In this document: positions 7,153-15,295 of the stretch, piece by piece
How the letters are laid out: each line of letters opens with the position of its first letter
How positions within the stretch are numbered: position 1 is the stretch's first letter
Origin: an uncultured Flavobacteriales bacterium
GTDB taxonomy: Bacteria > Bacteroidota > Bacteroidia > Flavobacteriales > Crocinitomicaceae
Length of the DNA stretch: 38,282 nt
Direction: 5' to 3'
Assembly (NCBI GenBank): GCA_946480815.1
Contig: CAMLLB010000040.1
Location: forward strand, 1-38,282
The notes under the pieces: model-generated
Told to the model about the DNA's origin: nothing
The model's input: the letters and a program-made list of their open reading frames with translations, nothing else
Database searches by the model: none
Translations under genes and position numbers: made by a program

Positions 7153-8181
7153 GTGCAGCATCCTGATATTGCCGTTGTCATTCTAAACTGGAACGGTTTA
7201 CATTTCTTAAAACAATTTTTACCCGAAGTCGTTGAACGTTCGAAACCTTTTCGTGTCGTGCTGGCAGATAATGCTTCGACGGACAATTCGGTTTCCTGGA
7301 CCAGGGAACACTTTCCCGATATGGAAATTGTGATCAATGATTCCAACGGTGGTTTCGCTAAAGGATACAACGATGCATTAAAACAGATCCGGGCAGATTA
7401 TTTTGTCTTGCTCAACAGCGACGTTGAAGTCAGTGAAAACTGGTTGCTTCCATTGATTGAGACCATGAAAAATGAGCAAGTTGCCGGTTGTCAGCCAAAA
7501 ATACATTCGTTTAAAAACAGGGATACTTTTGAACATGCCGGAGCTTCCGGTGGTTTTTTGGATAAATACCACTATCCGTTTTGCCGTGGCCGGATCATGG
7601 ATCACGTGGAAGTTGATGAAGGTCAATACGATTATCCATCCAAAATATTCTGGGCTACGGGCGCATGCTTAATGATCCGCGCCAAAACTTATTGGGAAGC
7701 AGGCGGATTGGACGAGCGTTTCTTTGCCCACATGGAAGAAATTGACTTGTGTTGGCGCATTCAGCGCATGGGGCTTCATTTTGAAGTAAATCCACAAAGT
7801 GTTGTGTACCACGTTGGAGGCGGGACCCTGAATTACATGAATCCGAAGAAGACTTTTTTGAATTTCAGGAACAGCCTTTTAATGATCCATAAGAATCAAC
7901 GCATTGGTTTAAGTTACGTACTCTTCAGAAGGTTCTGCTTTGATGGCCTGGCTGCATTCATATTCTTGCTCAAAGGGCAATTCCCCCACTTCTGGGCAGT
8001 ATTCAGAGCTCACATGTCATTTTATAATCACCTTCCGTCTTCCATGAAGGAACGCAGGAAATGGAAAAAGATGGATACCAAAGCACCGATTTCTTTTTAC
8101 AGAGGAAGTATCCTTTGGGCACTTTATATTCAAAAAGTGAGTAAATTCAAAGATTTGAACCAACGAAAATTCGATCTGTAA
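7153..8181 (+). CDS. Family 2 glycosyltransferase (rhamnosyltransferase-like)
   Basis: A 342-residue GT2 enzyme. It starts with GTG; the first strand follows at once (DIAVVILNWNG). The nucleotide-sugar site includes VVLADNASTDNS. SNGGFAKGYNDAL precedes the DxD-type motif in LLNSDVEVSENWL (about residue 95). The acceptor side contains FWATGACLMIRAK and the catalytic-base region ERFFAHMEEIDLCWRIQRMG (ED/Q-x-x-W motif). A C-terminal hydrophobic stretch (LAAFIFLLKGQFPHFWAVF) suggests membrane association. It would transfer an activated sugar to a polysaccharide or glycoprotein at the inner membrane; the sugar is unknown. Translationally linked to the next gene through a TAATG overlap. Confidence 0.9.
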   Translation: MQHPDIAVVILNWNGLHFLKQFLPEVVERSKPFRVVLADNASTDNSVSWTREHFPDMEIVINDSNGGFAKGYNDALKQIRADYFVLLNSDVEVSENWLLPLIETMKNEQVAGCQPKIHSFKNRDTFEHAGASGGFLDKYHYPFCRGRIMDHVEVDEGQYDYPSKIFWATGACLMIRAKTYWEAGGLDERFFAHMEEIDLCWRIQRMGLHFEVNPQSVVYHVGGGTLNYMNPKKTFLNFRNSLLMIHKNQRIGLSYVLFRRFCFDGLAAFIFLLKGQFPHFWAVFRAHMSFYNHLPSSMKERRKWKKMDTKAPISFYRGSILWALYIQKVSKFKDLNQRKFDL

Positions 8182-8546
8182 TGAGTTCATCACTTGCGAT
8201 TTTTTTAGGAGGATATCCTCATCCGGTAAGGGAATTATTCCTGGAAGCTCAGTTTTTACTGGAAAAAGAACTTCCGAACAGTCAGCAGGAACTGGATATT
8301 CCTGCCAAGATGCTCGCTTTTAGTTACGGTCCGGGATACAAAGGCATGGTTTGTGTTTTATTCCCTTCTCAAAAAGGAGTGAAATTGTCTTTCAGTAAAG
8401 GAGCCGAACTTTCAAACAAACACCATTTACTTGAAGGCTCCGGAAAGAAAACAAGGTATGTAGAACTAAGTAAAAGCCTGCTTAAAAAGCCCGAATTACT
8501 GGAGATCATCCGGGATGCAAAACGGTTCCACGAAATGACTCTCTGA
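8181..8546 (+). CDS. DUF1801 (YdhG-like) domain protein
   Basis: A 121-residue cytoplasmic protein. The pattern P-A-K-M-L-A-F-S-Y-G, then MVCVLFPSQKGVKLSFSKGAEL, then LLEGSGKKTRYVELS matches DUF1801/YdhG proteins. Those share a structure related to SufE-like/YdhG folds but have no established biochemical role. The ATG overlaps the glycosyltransferase stop by one base (TAATG), so the two are translationally coupled. Confidence 0.75.
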   Translation: MSSSLAIFLGGYPHPVRELFLEAQFLLEKELPNSQQELDIPAKMLAFSYGPGYKGMVCVLFPSQKGVKLSFSKGAELSNKHHLLEGSGKKTRYVELSKSLLKKPELLEIIRDAKRFHEMTL

Positions 8547-8628
8547 TCAAAAGACTGAAGCTCCATAAACAGAGGACTATAGACAGAATTAGTCTCGCGT
8601 CTTAGTCTAAAAAACATACATTTAAACT

Positions 8629-9504
8629 ATGAGAAACAGATTCCTACTTGTCGTTTTCAGTATAAGCGGATTGATCTCTTTTGCCCAGGATACCCTTCCT
8701 TATAATCTCAAACAAGCGGATCAGACCATTATTCTCCCTGTTGAATTGCGAGAAGTTTCCGGGCTTACAATCATTGACTCCAAAACATTGGCATGTGTTC
8801 AGGATGAAGAAGGAATTGTTTTTATTTACGACCTGAAGAATCAACAGATCAAACATACGATTCATTTTGCCGGACCGGGAGATTATGAAGGAATTGCAGT
8901 TACAGGAAAAGACCTGTTTGTACTGAGAAGTGATGCCACTTTATTTCATATTCATAATTACCAGGCATCAAAATGGTCACTGGATTCCATTCAAACGGGA
9001 ATTCCGAATAAAAATAACGAAGGATTGTGTTTCGATCCGAAAAACAACCGCTTATTGATCGGTTCAAAAAGCAGGATCGGGAAAGGTGCTGAATTCAAAA
9101 ACCTGCGTACCATCTATGCTTTCGACTTGAAACAAAACAAACTTAAACCGGAACCGCTTTATACCTATGACATCAATTCGATCAAGGATTTTGCCGCTGG
9201 AAATCAGATTGAATTGCCTTCAAAACCCGGTAAAAAGAACCCCAACGAAGAAGAACCGACCTTGAAATTCCTGCTTTCGGCCATTTACATTCATCCGGAA
9301 AGCAAGTTGCTTTATGTACTTAGTGCTTCCGATTATTACCTGTTCGTATTTAATCCGGAAGGTGAAATCAGGCACCTGGAAGTCCTCGACCCACAATTAT
9401 TCAATAAAGCCGAAGGAATTGCCATTATGCAAAACGGTGATTTATACATTTCCAATGAAGGTCAAAACGGGGATCCGAAGATTTTACTCTTTCACAAAAA
9501 ATAG
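8629..9504 (+). CDS. SdiA-regulated/YjiK-like beta-propeller exported protein
   Basis: A 291-residue protein with a cleavable signal peptide (residues 1-19, ending ISFAQ). Repeated propeller-like blades are visible: REVSGLTIIDSKTLACVQDEEG, then PGDYEGIAVTGKDLFVLRSDA, then NNEGLCFDPKNNRLLIGSKS, and a final EGIAIMQNGDLYISNEGQNG. This is the pattern of the SdiA-regulated (YjiK) family. It probably acts in the periplasm or outer envelope as a binding or phytase/esterase-like propeller, but no catalytic residue can be assigned. Stand-alone, preceded by an 82-bp spacer with no clear promoter. Followed by a structured repeat spacer. Confidence 0.75.
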   Translation: MRNRFLLVVFSISGLISFAQDTLPYNLKQADQTIILPVELREVSGLTIIDSKTLACVQDEEGIVFIYDLKNQQIKHTIHFAGPGDYEGIAVTGKDLFVLRSDATLFHIHNYQASKWSLDSIQTGIPNKNNEGLCFDPKNNRLLIGSKSRIGKGAEFKNLRTIYAFDLKQNKLKPEPLYTYDINSIKDFAAGNQIELPSKPGKKNPNEEEPTLKFLLSAIYIHPESKLLYVLSASDYYLFVFNPEGEIRHLEVLDPQLFNKAEGIAIMQNGDLYISNEGQNGDPKILLFHKK

Positions 9505-9524
9505 AAAAAGTTTCTCCCCACTTG

Positions 9525-9598
9525 GTCAATTCGAGTATTCTGCCACTATTCTCGATACGCTTCGCACTCGAATTGACATGGCAGAATGTATCGAGAAT
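9525..9598. repeat. Interleaved inverted repeats in A-B-C-A'-B'-C' order
   Basis: Three perfect inverted repeats interlock: A GTCAATTCGAGT (9525-9536) with A' (9566-9577); B ATTCTGCCA (9537-9545) with B' (9579-9587); C ATTCTCGATAC (9548-9558) with C' (9588-9598). The order is ABC then A'B'C', so the pairs cross rather than nest. It lies between a plus-strand and a minus-strand gene that converge. Confidence 0.85.
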
Positions 9599-9634
9599 GA
9601 CTTGCGAGTGGTGTGTAATTCCTAATTAAAAGAA

Positions 9635-10483
9635 CTAGTTCTCTTTCTTCACACGATTAGTCAGCTGGAACTGCGCGCCGAAAACGACATTGTACTGCAT
9701 AAAGAAGAAATGCTGTTTCGCTCTGTCAGCAGGATCGTATGTTGTACGGATATCAGGCATATGAATAAAGCCATATTTCGCTTCCGCCTGGATAAACATA
9801 TACTTGAAGAAGTTTAATTTCAAACCTCCGATCAAACCAATTCCGTAACCGGCCAAATGGAATTCATCGTGTCTTGGATTCCCCAAAAGCGTTGCATTTG
9901 TTCTTGGCACCAATACTCCCGCACCGGCCCCATAAGTTGTGCTTACGTTGAAATACTTTGTATTGAACCAGGCATCTGATCTTCTTATTTCCGCATTCAG
10001 GTAATTCAATCCGTCCGTGTGTTCGAACATCAAAAAAGAAGTATCCATGACCATTGGCTGGTTATCGTAAGCCCCATCATATGGAGTTCCCGAATTTTCA
10101 ATATTCCCGTTCATATCCACTGTCTGGAAACTCTTCATGACGTATTTCATGTGATCCGCCCCGATCGAGATTTCGTACTTGTCTTTGAAAAAATATCCCA
10201 ATCGCAGGTTGTATTGAGGAATTGTCATCGTAGCCGGATTCAAATACAGGCTCGAGCGGTACAATGACTGGCGATCATTTGCAATCACATTATTTAATTT
10301 GAAATCGTACGATTTTCCCCAGAATGTAATATCCGATTTGGTATAGGCCTCCCTGTTCCATCCCCAGTAAATATAGAAAGATCCTTTTTTATTCGGTTTC
10401 CAAATTTCTGCTTTTTCGGTAGTTTGGGCAAGGGCAATAGGCATAGCAGTAGCTACCGCTATAAGAAGAGCACAAAATTTCAT
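9635..10483 (-). CDS. Outer membrane beta-barrel protein, conserved Bacteroidetes family
   Basis: A 282-residue protein with a signal peptide (about residues 1-19, ending PIALAQ). It has the pattern WKPNKKGSFYIYWGWNREAY, then SDITFWGKSYDF and a DRQSLY segment, a conserved N-terminal signature of an uncharacterised Bacteroidetes outer membrane family. Alternating hydrophobic/aromatic strands (YNLRLGYFFKDKYEISIG; GIGLIGGLKLNFFKYMFIQAE) fit a beta-barrel. Downstream of the DUF4374/TonB receptor pair but separated from it by a strong terminator, so it is probably an independent transcript. A -7-like motif lies at 10500-10507 on the minus strand. Confidence 0.7.
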   Translation of the reverse strand: MKFCALLIAVATAMPIALAQTTEKAEIWKPNKKGSFYIYWGWNREAYTKSDITFWGKSYDFKLNNVIANDRQSLYRSSLYLNPATMTIPQYNLRLGYFFKDKYEISIGADHMKYVMKSFQTVDMNGNIENSGTPYDGAYDNQPMVMDTSFLMFEHTDGLNYLNAEIRRSDAWFNTKYFNVSTTYGAGAGVLVPRTNATLLGNPRHDEFHLAGYGIGLIGGLKLNFFKYMFIQAEAKYGFIHMPDIRTTYDPADRAKQHFFFMQYNVVFGAQFQLTNRVKKEN

Positions 10484-10499
10484 TTGTTTAAGTTTGGGG

Positions 10500-10507
10500 C
10501 AAATTTA
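10500..10507 (-). promoter_or_regulatory. Candidate -7 element (TAAATTTG)
   Basis: Read on the minus strand, TAAATTTG fits TAnnTTTG and lies 17-24 bp upstream of the outer membrane protein's start codon. No -33 TTG is found at the normal spacing, so support is partial. Confidence 0.3.
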
Positions 10508-10546
10508 GCAAAGAATTCGTTCTTCGTATGGAGGTAAAAACATTAA

Positions 10547-10584
10547 AACCGTCAGGGACGAAAAATTTTTCGCCCCTGACGGTT
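10547..10584. terminator. Bidirectional terminator-like palindrome with AAAAATTTTT core
   Basis: Arms AACCGTCAGGG... and ...CCCTGACGGTT surround CGAAAAATTTTTCG; 19-bp arms with one mismatch. It lies 39 bp beyond the DUF4374 stop on the minus strand and is followed by TTTTAATG, so it should end the receptor/lipoprotein transcript. The same arm/core plan is seen in other palindromes of this window and may be a REP-type repeat recruited as terminator. Confidence 0.7.
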
Positions 10585-10622
10585 CCTTTGTGAGCAGTAA
10601 TCGGGTTATTTGGGTTATAGGC

Positions 10623-11858
10623 TTAATATTTAAAGAAGCACTGAATGGATTTTCCATCGATAGTTGCTCCCTGTTGTGCTGTTGCGTTTGAAGGGTCAAC
10701 GCGGTATATATAGGCATTCGACCCTGTATTCACTGAAATAAATACTTTTCCGTTCTCCATATAGAATGGAGTATAATATTGACCTCCATGAGCCGGAACG
10801 TCATTTACGATCTGCAGGGATTGGTTGTTCAAATCCAAAATCGCAATCTGGTGAATTGGAACATCGATACCAAAAGCAGCCCAACTTCCACCTGATTGTG
10901 CATCCACTGAATTCGGGATCACACGTGCAAGCATTTTTCCGTTGCCAACATAAACCCCGGTGAGGATCTTATATCCAAGTGCTTCCGTATTGAAGAAGTA
11001 ACTGTTATCAAATTGCTGCTGACCTGCATTGATCTTCAGGATCCCGGAAGGTTTTGTTGCCTGTGAAAATCCTGCTGCCAATGAACAGGTAGAAATCGTA
11101 TAATGGTTCCCGTTCTCGTCTTCAATAATTGCGGGTGAACCTCCGTAATACCCGATCGGTCCGGTGCGTGTATCTTTAAATGTAGTTACATAATTCAATC
11201 CCGGATAGGTATACACATTCACATAGGCCGTATCCGTGCGCGGTGTATCCCAGGAAGCCCCATGCAAAGGATAATAGGAAACATATAATTTCCCGTTATT
11301 GATGAAGGTCCCGGTTGGCCACATATTCAATTGCGCCATGGTATCGTTGTACATAACATTAAATACTACGTTTTGAGTACTCGTAATGGACATCGAATTG
11401 GGATTAACTGTTTGGAATTTACAATCATACGATCCTCCACCCCATGGTGCGCTCACAGCAAATACATTTCCGCTTGCATCATTCGTTAAAACATCCAAGC
11501 GGTCAAAAACGAAACTTCCTGCAGATGACAAAGTACTGTTGGCAATTTGATATCCTGTACACACATTGTTCGTGTAATCCATTGCAAGGTATTTGTTTCC
11601 AACCTGGTGGTAATACATCCATCCCATTTGTTCGATTCCGTTACCGGTAGCTGAAATTGTCCCGGACATCAAATCTGTTCCTGTTACCAGATATTCTGCA
11701 TCAGCGCCTGCACTGGTCGTTTTCAATCCTAAAACGTATCCTGAAGCCGGAACAATTGTTTCATCTTCTTCTGTTGTTTTTTTCTTTTTACATGAAGCAA
11801 TTGTTGTCATTCCCAAAAGGGCAACCACAGCAATTACAAGTGTACTTTTTGTTTTCAT
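10623..11858 (-). CDS. DUF4374 lipoprotein (XusB-like siderophore-binding candidate)
   Basis: A 411-residue lipoprotein. The signal peptide ends in a lipobox (GMTTIAS-C) near residue 23, followed by KKKK and an acidic TTEEDE stretch. The rest is a beta-propeller-like repeat protein with segments such as GWMYYHQVGNKYLAMDYTN, GTFINNGKLYVSYYPLHG and PFYMENGKVFISVNTG, which fit DUF4374. In Bacteroides the DUF4374 protein XusB is a surface lipoprotein that captures siderophores for the TonB-dependent receptor XusA (from memory). Here the gene lies directly downstream of a TonB-dependent receptor on the same strand, which fits that role. The ligand is not determinable. A hairpin lies in the 73-bp gap between the two genes. 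Confidence 0.78.
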   Translation of the reverse strand: MKTKSTLVIAVVALLGMTTIASCKKKKTTEEDETIVPASGYVLGLKTTSAGADAEYLVTGTDLMSGTISATGNGIEQMGWMYYHQVGNKYLAMDYTNNVCTGYQIANSTLSSAGSFVFDRLDVLTNDASGNVFAVSAPWGGGSYDCKFQTVNPNSMSITSTQNVVFNVMYNDTMAQLNMWPTGTFINNGKLYVSYYPLHGASWDTPRTDTAYVNVYTYPGLNYVTTFKDTRTGPIGYYGGSPAIIEDENGNHYTISTCSLAAGFSQATKPSGILKINAGQQQFDNSYFFNTEALGYKILTGVYVGNGKMLARVIPNSVDAQSGGSWAAFGIDVPIHQIAILDLNNQSLQIVNDVPAHGGQYYTPFYMENGKVFISVNTGSNAYIYRVDPSNATAQQGATIDGKSIQCFFKY

Positions 11859-11894
11859 TTAACTTTTTTGTTTGTGTTTAACTTTTTCTTTATC

Positions 11895-11921
11895 CGCTTT
11901 CGCGAATGTTTTTCGAAAGCG
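11895..11921 (-). other. Intercistronic hairpin between receptor and DUF4374 genes
   Basis: CGCTTTCG (11895-11902) pairs with CGAAAGCG (11914-11921) across an 11-base loop. On the minus strand it follows the receptor stop, and the downstream stretch is A-rich rather than T-rich. It looks like an mRNA-stabilising or partial-attenuation hairpin rather than a full terminator. Confidence 0.45.
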
Positions 11922-11931
11922 ATGCTTTCTC

Positions 11932-14283
11932 TCACTGCTTTTGCAAATAGTAGCGCAGTTTTACATTGAAACTTCTTCCAGGTTTTTGGACCCTGAAATT
12001 ATCATAGCACATGGAATCAAAAAGATTCATGCACGAAAGGGAAATATTGTAACGACCGGCGTGACTTGTGAAACTCACAGAAACATTGCTTACTACTTGT
12101 CTTGGAATAATGAATTTGGAACTTAAGGAACCTAAACTCGGCCATTTCAAATAAAATTCTTCGATATAGGATGTGGTCCAATTAAAGTTGAACCGTTGCT
12201 TGTATTTCCCGAATTGCTTCGTATTGTATGTAAACGAACCATTTCCGAACAAATAAGGAGCATTCGGTAAGCGGTCCATATATAACTCGTCCGGTTCGCC
12301 GTTGTCTTTTAATGAGGCATTTAAAATATTCTGATAAGTTGCATTGAACTCGATTTTGAATTGGTCATTATACGAATAGCTCACTGCTCCTTCAAAACAA
12401 TTTACCTTTGCACGACTCAGGTTTTCATACCGGGAAGTAATTCCAAGCGCTACGGAACGGATCAGGTTTTCCGGCAAGCGATACATGTAATTGAAATCGA
12501 CATTCACCAGGTGTTTCCCGAAACGTTTCCCAAAGAGGAACCCGGCATTGAAATTCTGGCTTTTCTCCGGTTGGAGGTCCGCATTAGGTAATTGAAGTAA
12601 TCCGTCTCCAAAAACTTCATACCCTTCCGGCAAGCGATACGTATTTTCATACGAAGCTTTTAACTGCAAATAGTTCAACACAAAGAAACTGGAAGCTATT
12701 CCGTAACCCGGCAACTGAAACTGATTGTCTATTCGTCTCACTTCGCCGGTGTTGTCGTCCGATTTATACAATAAGGAATTCATGTTAAACATCTTTCCAA
12801 AAACAGAGGTTGTCCAACGGTCCTGGAACAACTTCAACTGGTATGCAATCCCTGTAAAATTCTTCTCCAGGATATTCGGGTCTTCAAAAGGAAGCGGATC
12901 TACTTTGAGCGGATCACTCCCCACTCTTCTCACACGTGAATAAGTATTGTTCAATGTGAATTGGTGGTGTTTTCCAAGCTTGTAATTCAAAGTTGCTACC
13001 CCTAGCACAGCCTGGTCGTTAAACGTATACAAGGTTTTGTACCAGTTCAATTCCCCGGAAGTATTCGAAAGCAATTTATTCGTGTGATTTCCGGTCCAAT
13101 CGTAAATACGCGAACTGGTATCTACTGTCATCTGTTCTATATTGCTGTAAAGTGCCGAAACTTTAAAACCCAGATTCTTAATGAACAGGTTGTTCTTTTC
13201 GTATTTCAGGGTCGGGATCAGGCTTTGTTCCGTTCTATGTACTTCTCCTGCTACAATGGTCATGTTTGCCCCCTGTTGTACTTCTTTGTAAGTTGTATTT
13301 GCAATCAAACCGAACAATAAGCGGTCTGCCCATTTCTTGTTTACAACACCAAATTCCACCATTCCTGTTGCTGATTTGAAAGCATCATTGAAACGCGGAA
13401 CAGCAGTTGTCTCCTCATCTATTTTCCCGGTTTTCTTGTCAAACAAGTTAATATCCACCTTGAAATTATTATCGGAATAATTGTAAAAAGCGCTGGCACT
13501 GACCATGAATCCTTTTTTAGTGGTGTATCTTCCCACCACACTGGCCTGATGTGTGTTGAAAGAACCGAATCCATAGGAAACGTCCAGGAAATTCCGGACA
13601 CTGTTATTTGTCACAATGTTTACCGCACCACCCAATACATCTGATCCCAGGTTGATCGGTACCACTCCTTTGTAGATTTCAACCCGTTCCACATTATTCA
13701 CCGGAATAGCATTGATGCTGAATGATTTCCCCATGACATCTGTCGGCAGGCCATCTATGAAAAAACGCACCTGGTTCCCGGTGAAGCCGCTGAGGGAGAA
13801 AACAAAATCAGAACCCAAACCACCACTTTCACGAATACGGACTCCGGTGGACTGATTCAACACCTGGTTGACGTTCAGGTTCAGGTTTTGGACCGGTTTC
13901 ATATCAATAGATTCCACTGCGAACGGTTGCTCTTTGGCTTCCTGAACTTTCGATTTAGCCAAAATGGTTACTTCATCGATCTGTGCAATTTTAGTCAGAG
14001 GTAAAACTCCCAATTCCAGGACCGGTTTGTTTAGATTGACTTCTTTTTCAAACGATTCATGTTCCGAACTGTGGGTTTTCAATACATAGCTCCCATAAGG
14101 AATATTGGAAATCCGGAACTCCCCGTTCTCATCTGTTGTAGTAGCCAGTTCCGTACCTTCAAGTCCCACTGTGATGAATGGAACTGCCTGGTTGTTATCG
14201 AGTACTTTTCCGCTAATCACCCCACTTTGAGCAAACAAAAACGGACTTGAAAGCAACAAAAAAAGAAGAAAAATATTTTTCAC
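11932..14283 (-). CDS. TonB-dependent outer membrane receptor (CarboxypepD_reg-like N-terminus)
   Basis: A 783-residue receptor. Signal peptide 1-18 (ending LFAQ); a CarboxypepD_reg-like Ig domain at about 20-105 (GVISGKVLDNNQAVPFITVGLE, then DENGEFRISNIPYGSYVLK). The plug is at about 115-230, with VNQVLNQSTGVRIRESGGLG, the FFIDGLP motif, and VERVEIYKGVVPINLG then GGAVNIVT. The 22-strand barrel fills the rest, ending KLRYYLQKQ. It imports a ligand across the outer membrane using TonB/ExbBD. Pairing with a DUF4374 lipoprotein points to iron-siderophore or heme-type uptake; substrate unproven. A good promoter match lies 38 bp upstream. First gene of the transcript. Confidence 0.92.
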   Translation of the reverse strand: MKNIFLLFLLLSSPFLFAQSGVISGKVLDNNQAVPFITVGLEGTELATTTDENGEFRISNIPYGSYVLKTHSSEHESFEKEVNLNKPVLELGVLPLTKIAQIDEVTILAKSKVQEAKEQPFAVESIDMKPVQNLNLNVNQVLNQSTGVRIRESGGLGSDFVFSLSGFTGNQVRFFIDGLPTDVMGKSFSINAIPVNNVERVEIYKGVVPINLGSDVLGGAVNIVTNNSVRNFLDVSYGFGSFNTHQASVVGRYTTKKGFMVSASAFYNYSDNNFKVDINLFDKKTGKIDEETTAVPRFNDAFKSATGMVEFGVVNKKWADRLLFGLIANTTYKEVQQGANMTIVAGEVHRTEQSLIPTLKYEKNNLFIKNLGFKVSALYSNIEQMTVDTSSRIYDWTGNHTNKLLSNTSGELNWYKTLYTFNDQAVLGVATLNYKLGKHHQFTLNNTYSRVRRVGSDPLKVDPLPFEDPNILEKNFTGIAYQLKLFQDRWTTSVFGKMFNMNSLLYKSDDNTGEVRRIDNQFQLPGYGIASSFFVLNYLQLKASYENTYRLPEGYEVFGDGLLQLPNADLQPEKSQNFNAGFLFGKRFGKHLVNVDFNYMYRLPENLIRSVALGITSRYENLSRAKVNCFEGAVSYSYNDQFKIEFNATYQNILNASLKDNGEPDELYMDRLPNAPYLFGNGSFTYNTKQFGKYKQRFNFNWTTSYIEEFYLKWPSLGSLSSKFIIPRQVVSNVSVSFTSHAGRYNISLSCMNLFDSMCYDNFRVQKPGRSFNVKLRYYLQKQ

Positions 14284-14320
14284 AGATTGTTTTTTTACCC
14301 GGCGTTCCGGATTTTTTTTG

Positions 14321-14352
14321 CAAAACTACACAGCATTCCATGCAGGAATCAA
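14321..14352 (-). promoter_or_regulatory. Promoter of the TonB receptor operon
   Basis: On the minus strand TTG (14350-14352), a 21-bp spacer and TAGTTTTG (14321-14328) match the Bacteroidetes sigma-70-type consensus TTG-N(17-23)-TAnnTTTG. It would start transcription near 14314, giving a leader of about 30 nt. This is the best promoter match noted in the window. No obvious Fur-type palindrome overlaps it. Confidence 0.55.
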
Positions 14353-14506
14353 TACCACTTTGAGTGTAAAAAAATCAGGTTATACCATCAAGAGAGTATA
14401 AAGGATTACAACTTTTGATGTACAAGCGATTTATAGTACGTTGGATTTAAGACTACGCGATTGATAATTCGAATTAAATTCCGAACTTTAAGTGAATTCG
14501 AAAGGA

Positions 14507-15295
14507 ATGGAAACACTTTATCACTTCTGGCCGGAAATTGCTTATTACATTTCACTCCGATATGTGTTGATTGCAGGCGGGGCGTATTTGTTGTGCTATA
14601 TACTTTTCCGCAACCAGTTCTTTCAGCATAAGATCCAGCTTGTTTTCCCAAAGAACAAACAAGTAGTGATGGAAACGCTTTATTCGATACAGACGACCAT
14701 TATTTTTGCAACGATTTTCTTTTTGGTGGTGATCGTCTTACGGCCTTATTCGAATCTTTATGATGAAATTGCTGACTTCGGATTGATCTATTATTTATTT
14801 ACGATCCCGGTTATGTTCGTGATCCACGATACCTATTTCTATTGGATGCATCGTCTGATCCACCATCCGAAATTATTCAAGTATATTCATTTGGTCCATC
14901 ATCAGTCAACCAATCCCACTCCGCTTGCCGCTTATTCTTTTCATTTTTCCGAAAGTATCCTGGAAGGGATGATCATTCCCATTATCGCTTTTACGCTACC
15001 TGTCCATCCAAGTGCAATGATCTTCTTTTTACTCGGTCAGTTCATTATCAATGTTTACGGGCATCTGGGATTTGAACTGTTCCCTTCCCGTTTTCACAAA
15101 ACCCGGATCGGAAGATGGATCAATACTTCGGTTGCACACAACCAGCATCATAAACACTTTAAGGGAAATTATGGTTTATATTTCCTGTTCTGGGACCGGT
15201 GGATGGGAACGCTCCGAACAGATTACGACGAAACATTTGATGAAGTCAAAAACAGAACAAAAGCTATTCATGGAGAATTACAAAGAAATCAATAA
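14507..15295 (+). CDS. Sterol desaturase/fatty acid hydroxylase family membrane protein
   Basis: A 262-residue integral membrane di-iron enzyme candidate. Three histidine clusters are visible: FVIHDTYFYWMHRLIHH (about residues 103-120), HLVHHQSTNPTP (H-x-x-H-H) and VAHNQHHKHF (H-x-x-H-H). The first cluster's D-x-x-Y-Y-W-x-H-R is typical of the family. Hydrophobic segments include YVLIAGGAYLLCYILF and TTIIFATIFFLVVIVL. Family members hydroxylate or desaturate sterols, fatty acids or carotenoids; the substrate is unknown. An upstream in-frame GTG at 14492 is possible, but the ATG at 14507 is preferred. Overlaps the methyltransferase start by 26 bp, implying translational coupling. Confidence 0.85.
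   Translation: METLYHFWPEIAYYISLRYVLIAGGAYLLCYILFRNQFFQHKIQLVFPKNKQVVMETLYSIQTTIIFATIFFLVVIVLRPYSNLYDEIADFGLIYYLFTIPVMFVIHDTYFYWMHRLIHHPKLFKYIHLVHHQSTNPTPLAAYSFHFSESILEGMIIPIIAFTLPVHPSAMIFFLLGQFIINVYGHLGFELFPSRFHKTRIGRWINTSVAHNQHHKHFKGNYGLYFLFWDRWMGTLRTDYDETFDEVKNRTKAIHGELQRNQ

Noticed and set aside
15051..15269. Longer methyltransferase beginning at 15051
   Set aside because: This stretch is the out-of-frame shadow of the sterol-desaturase gene; family homology starts at 15270.
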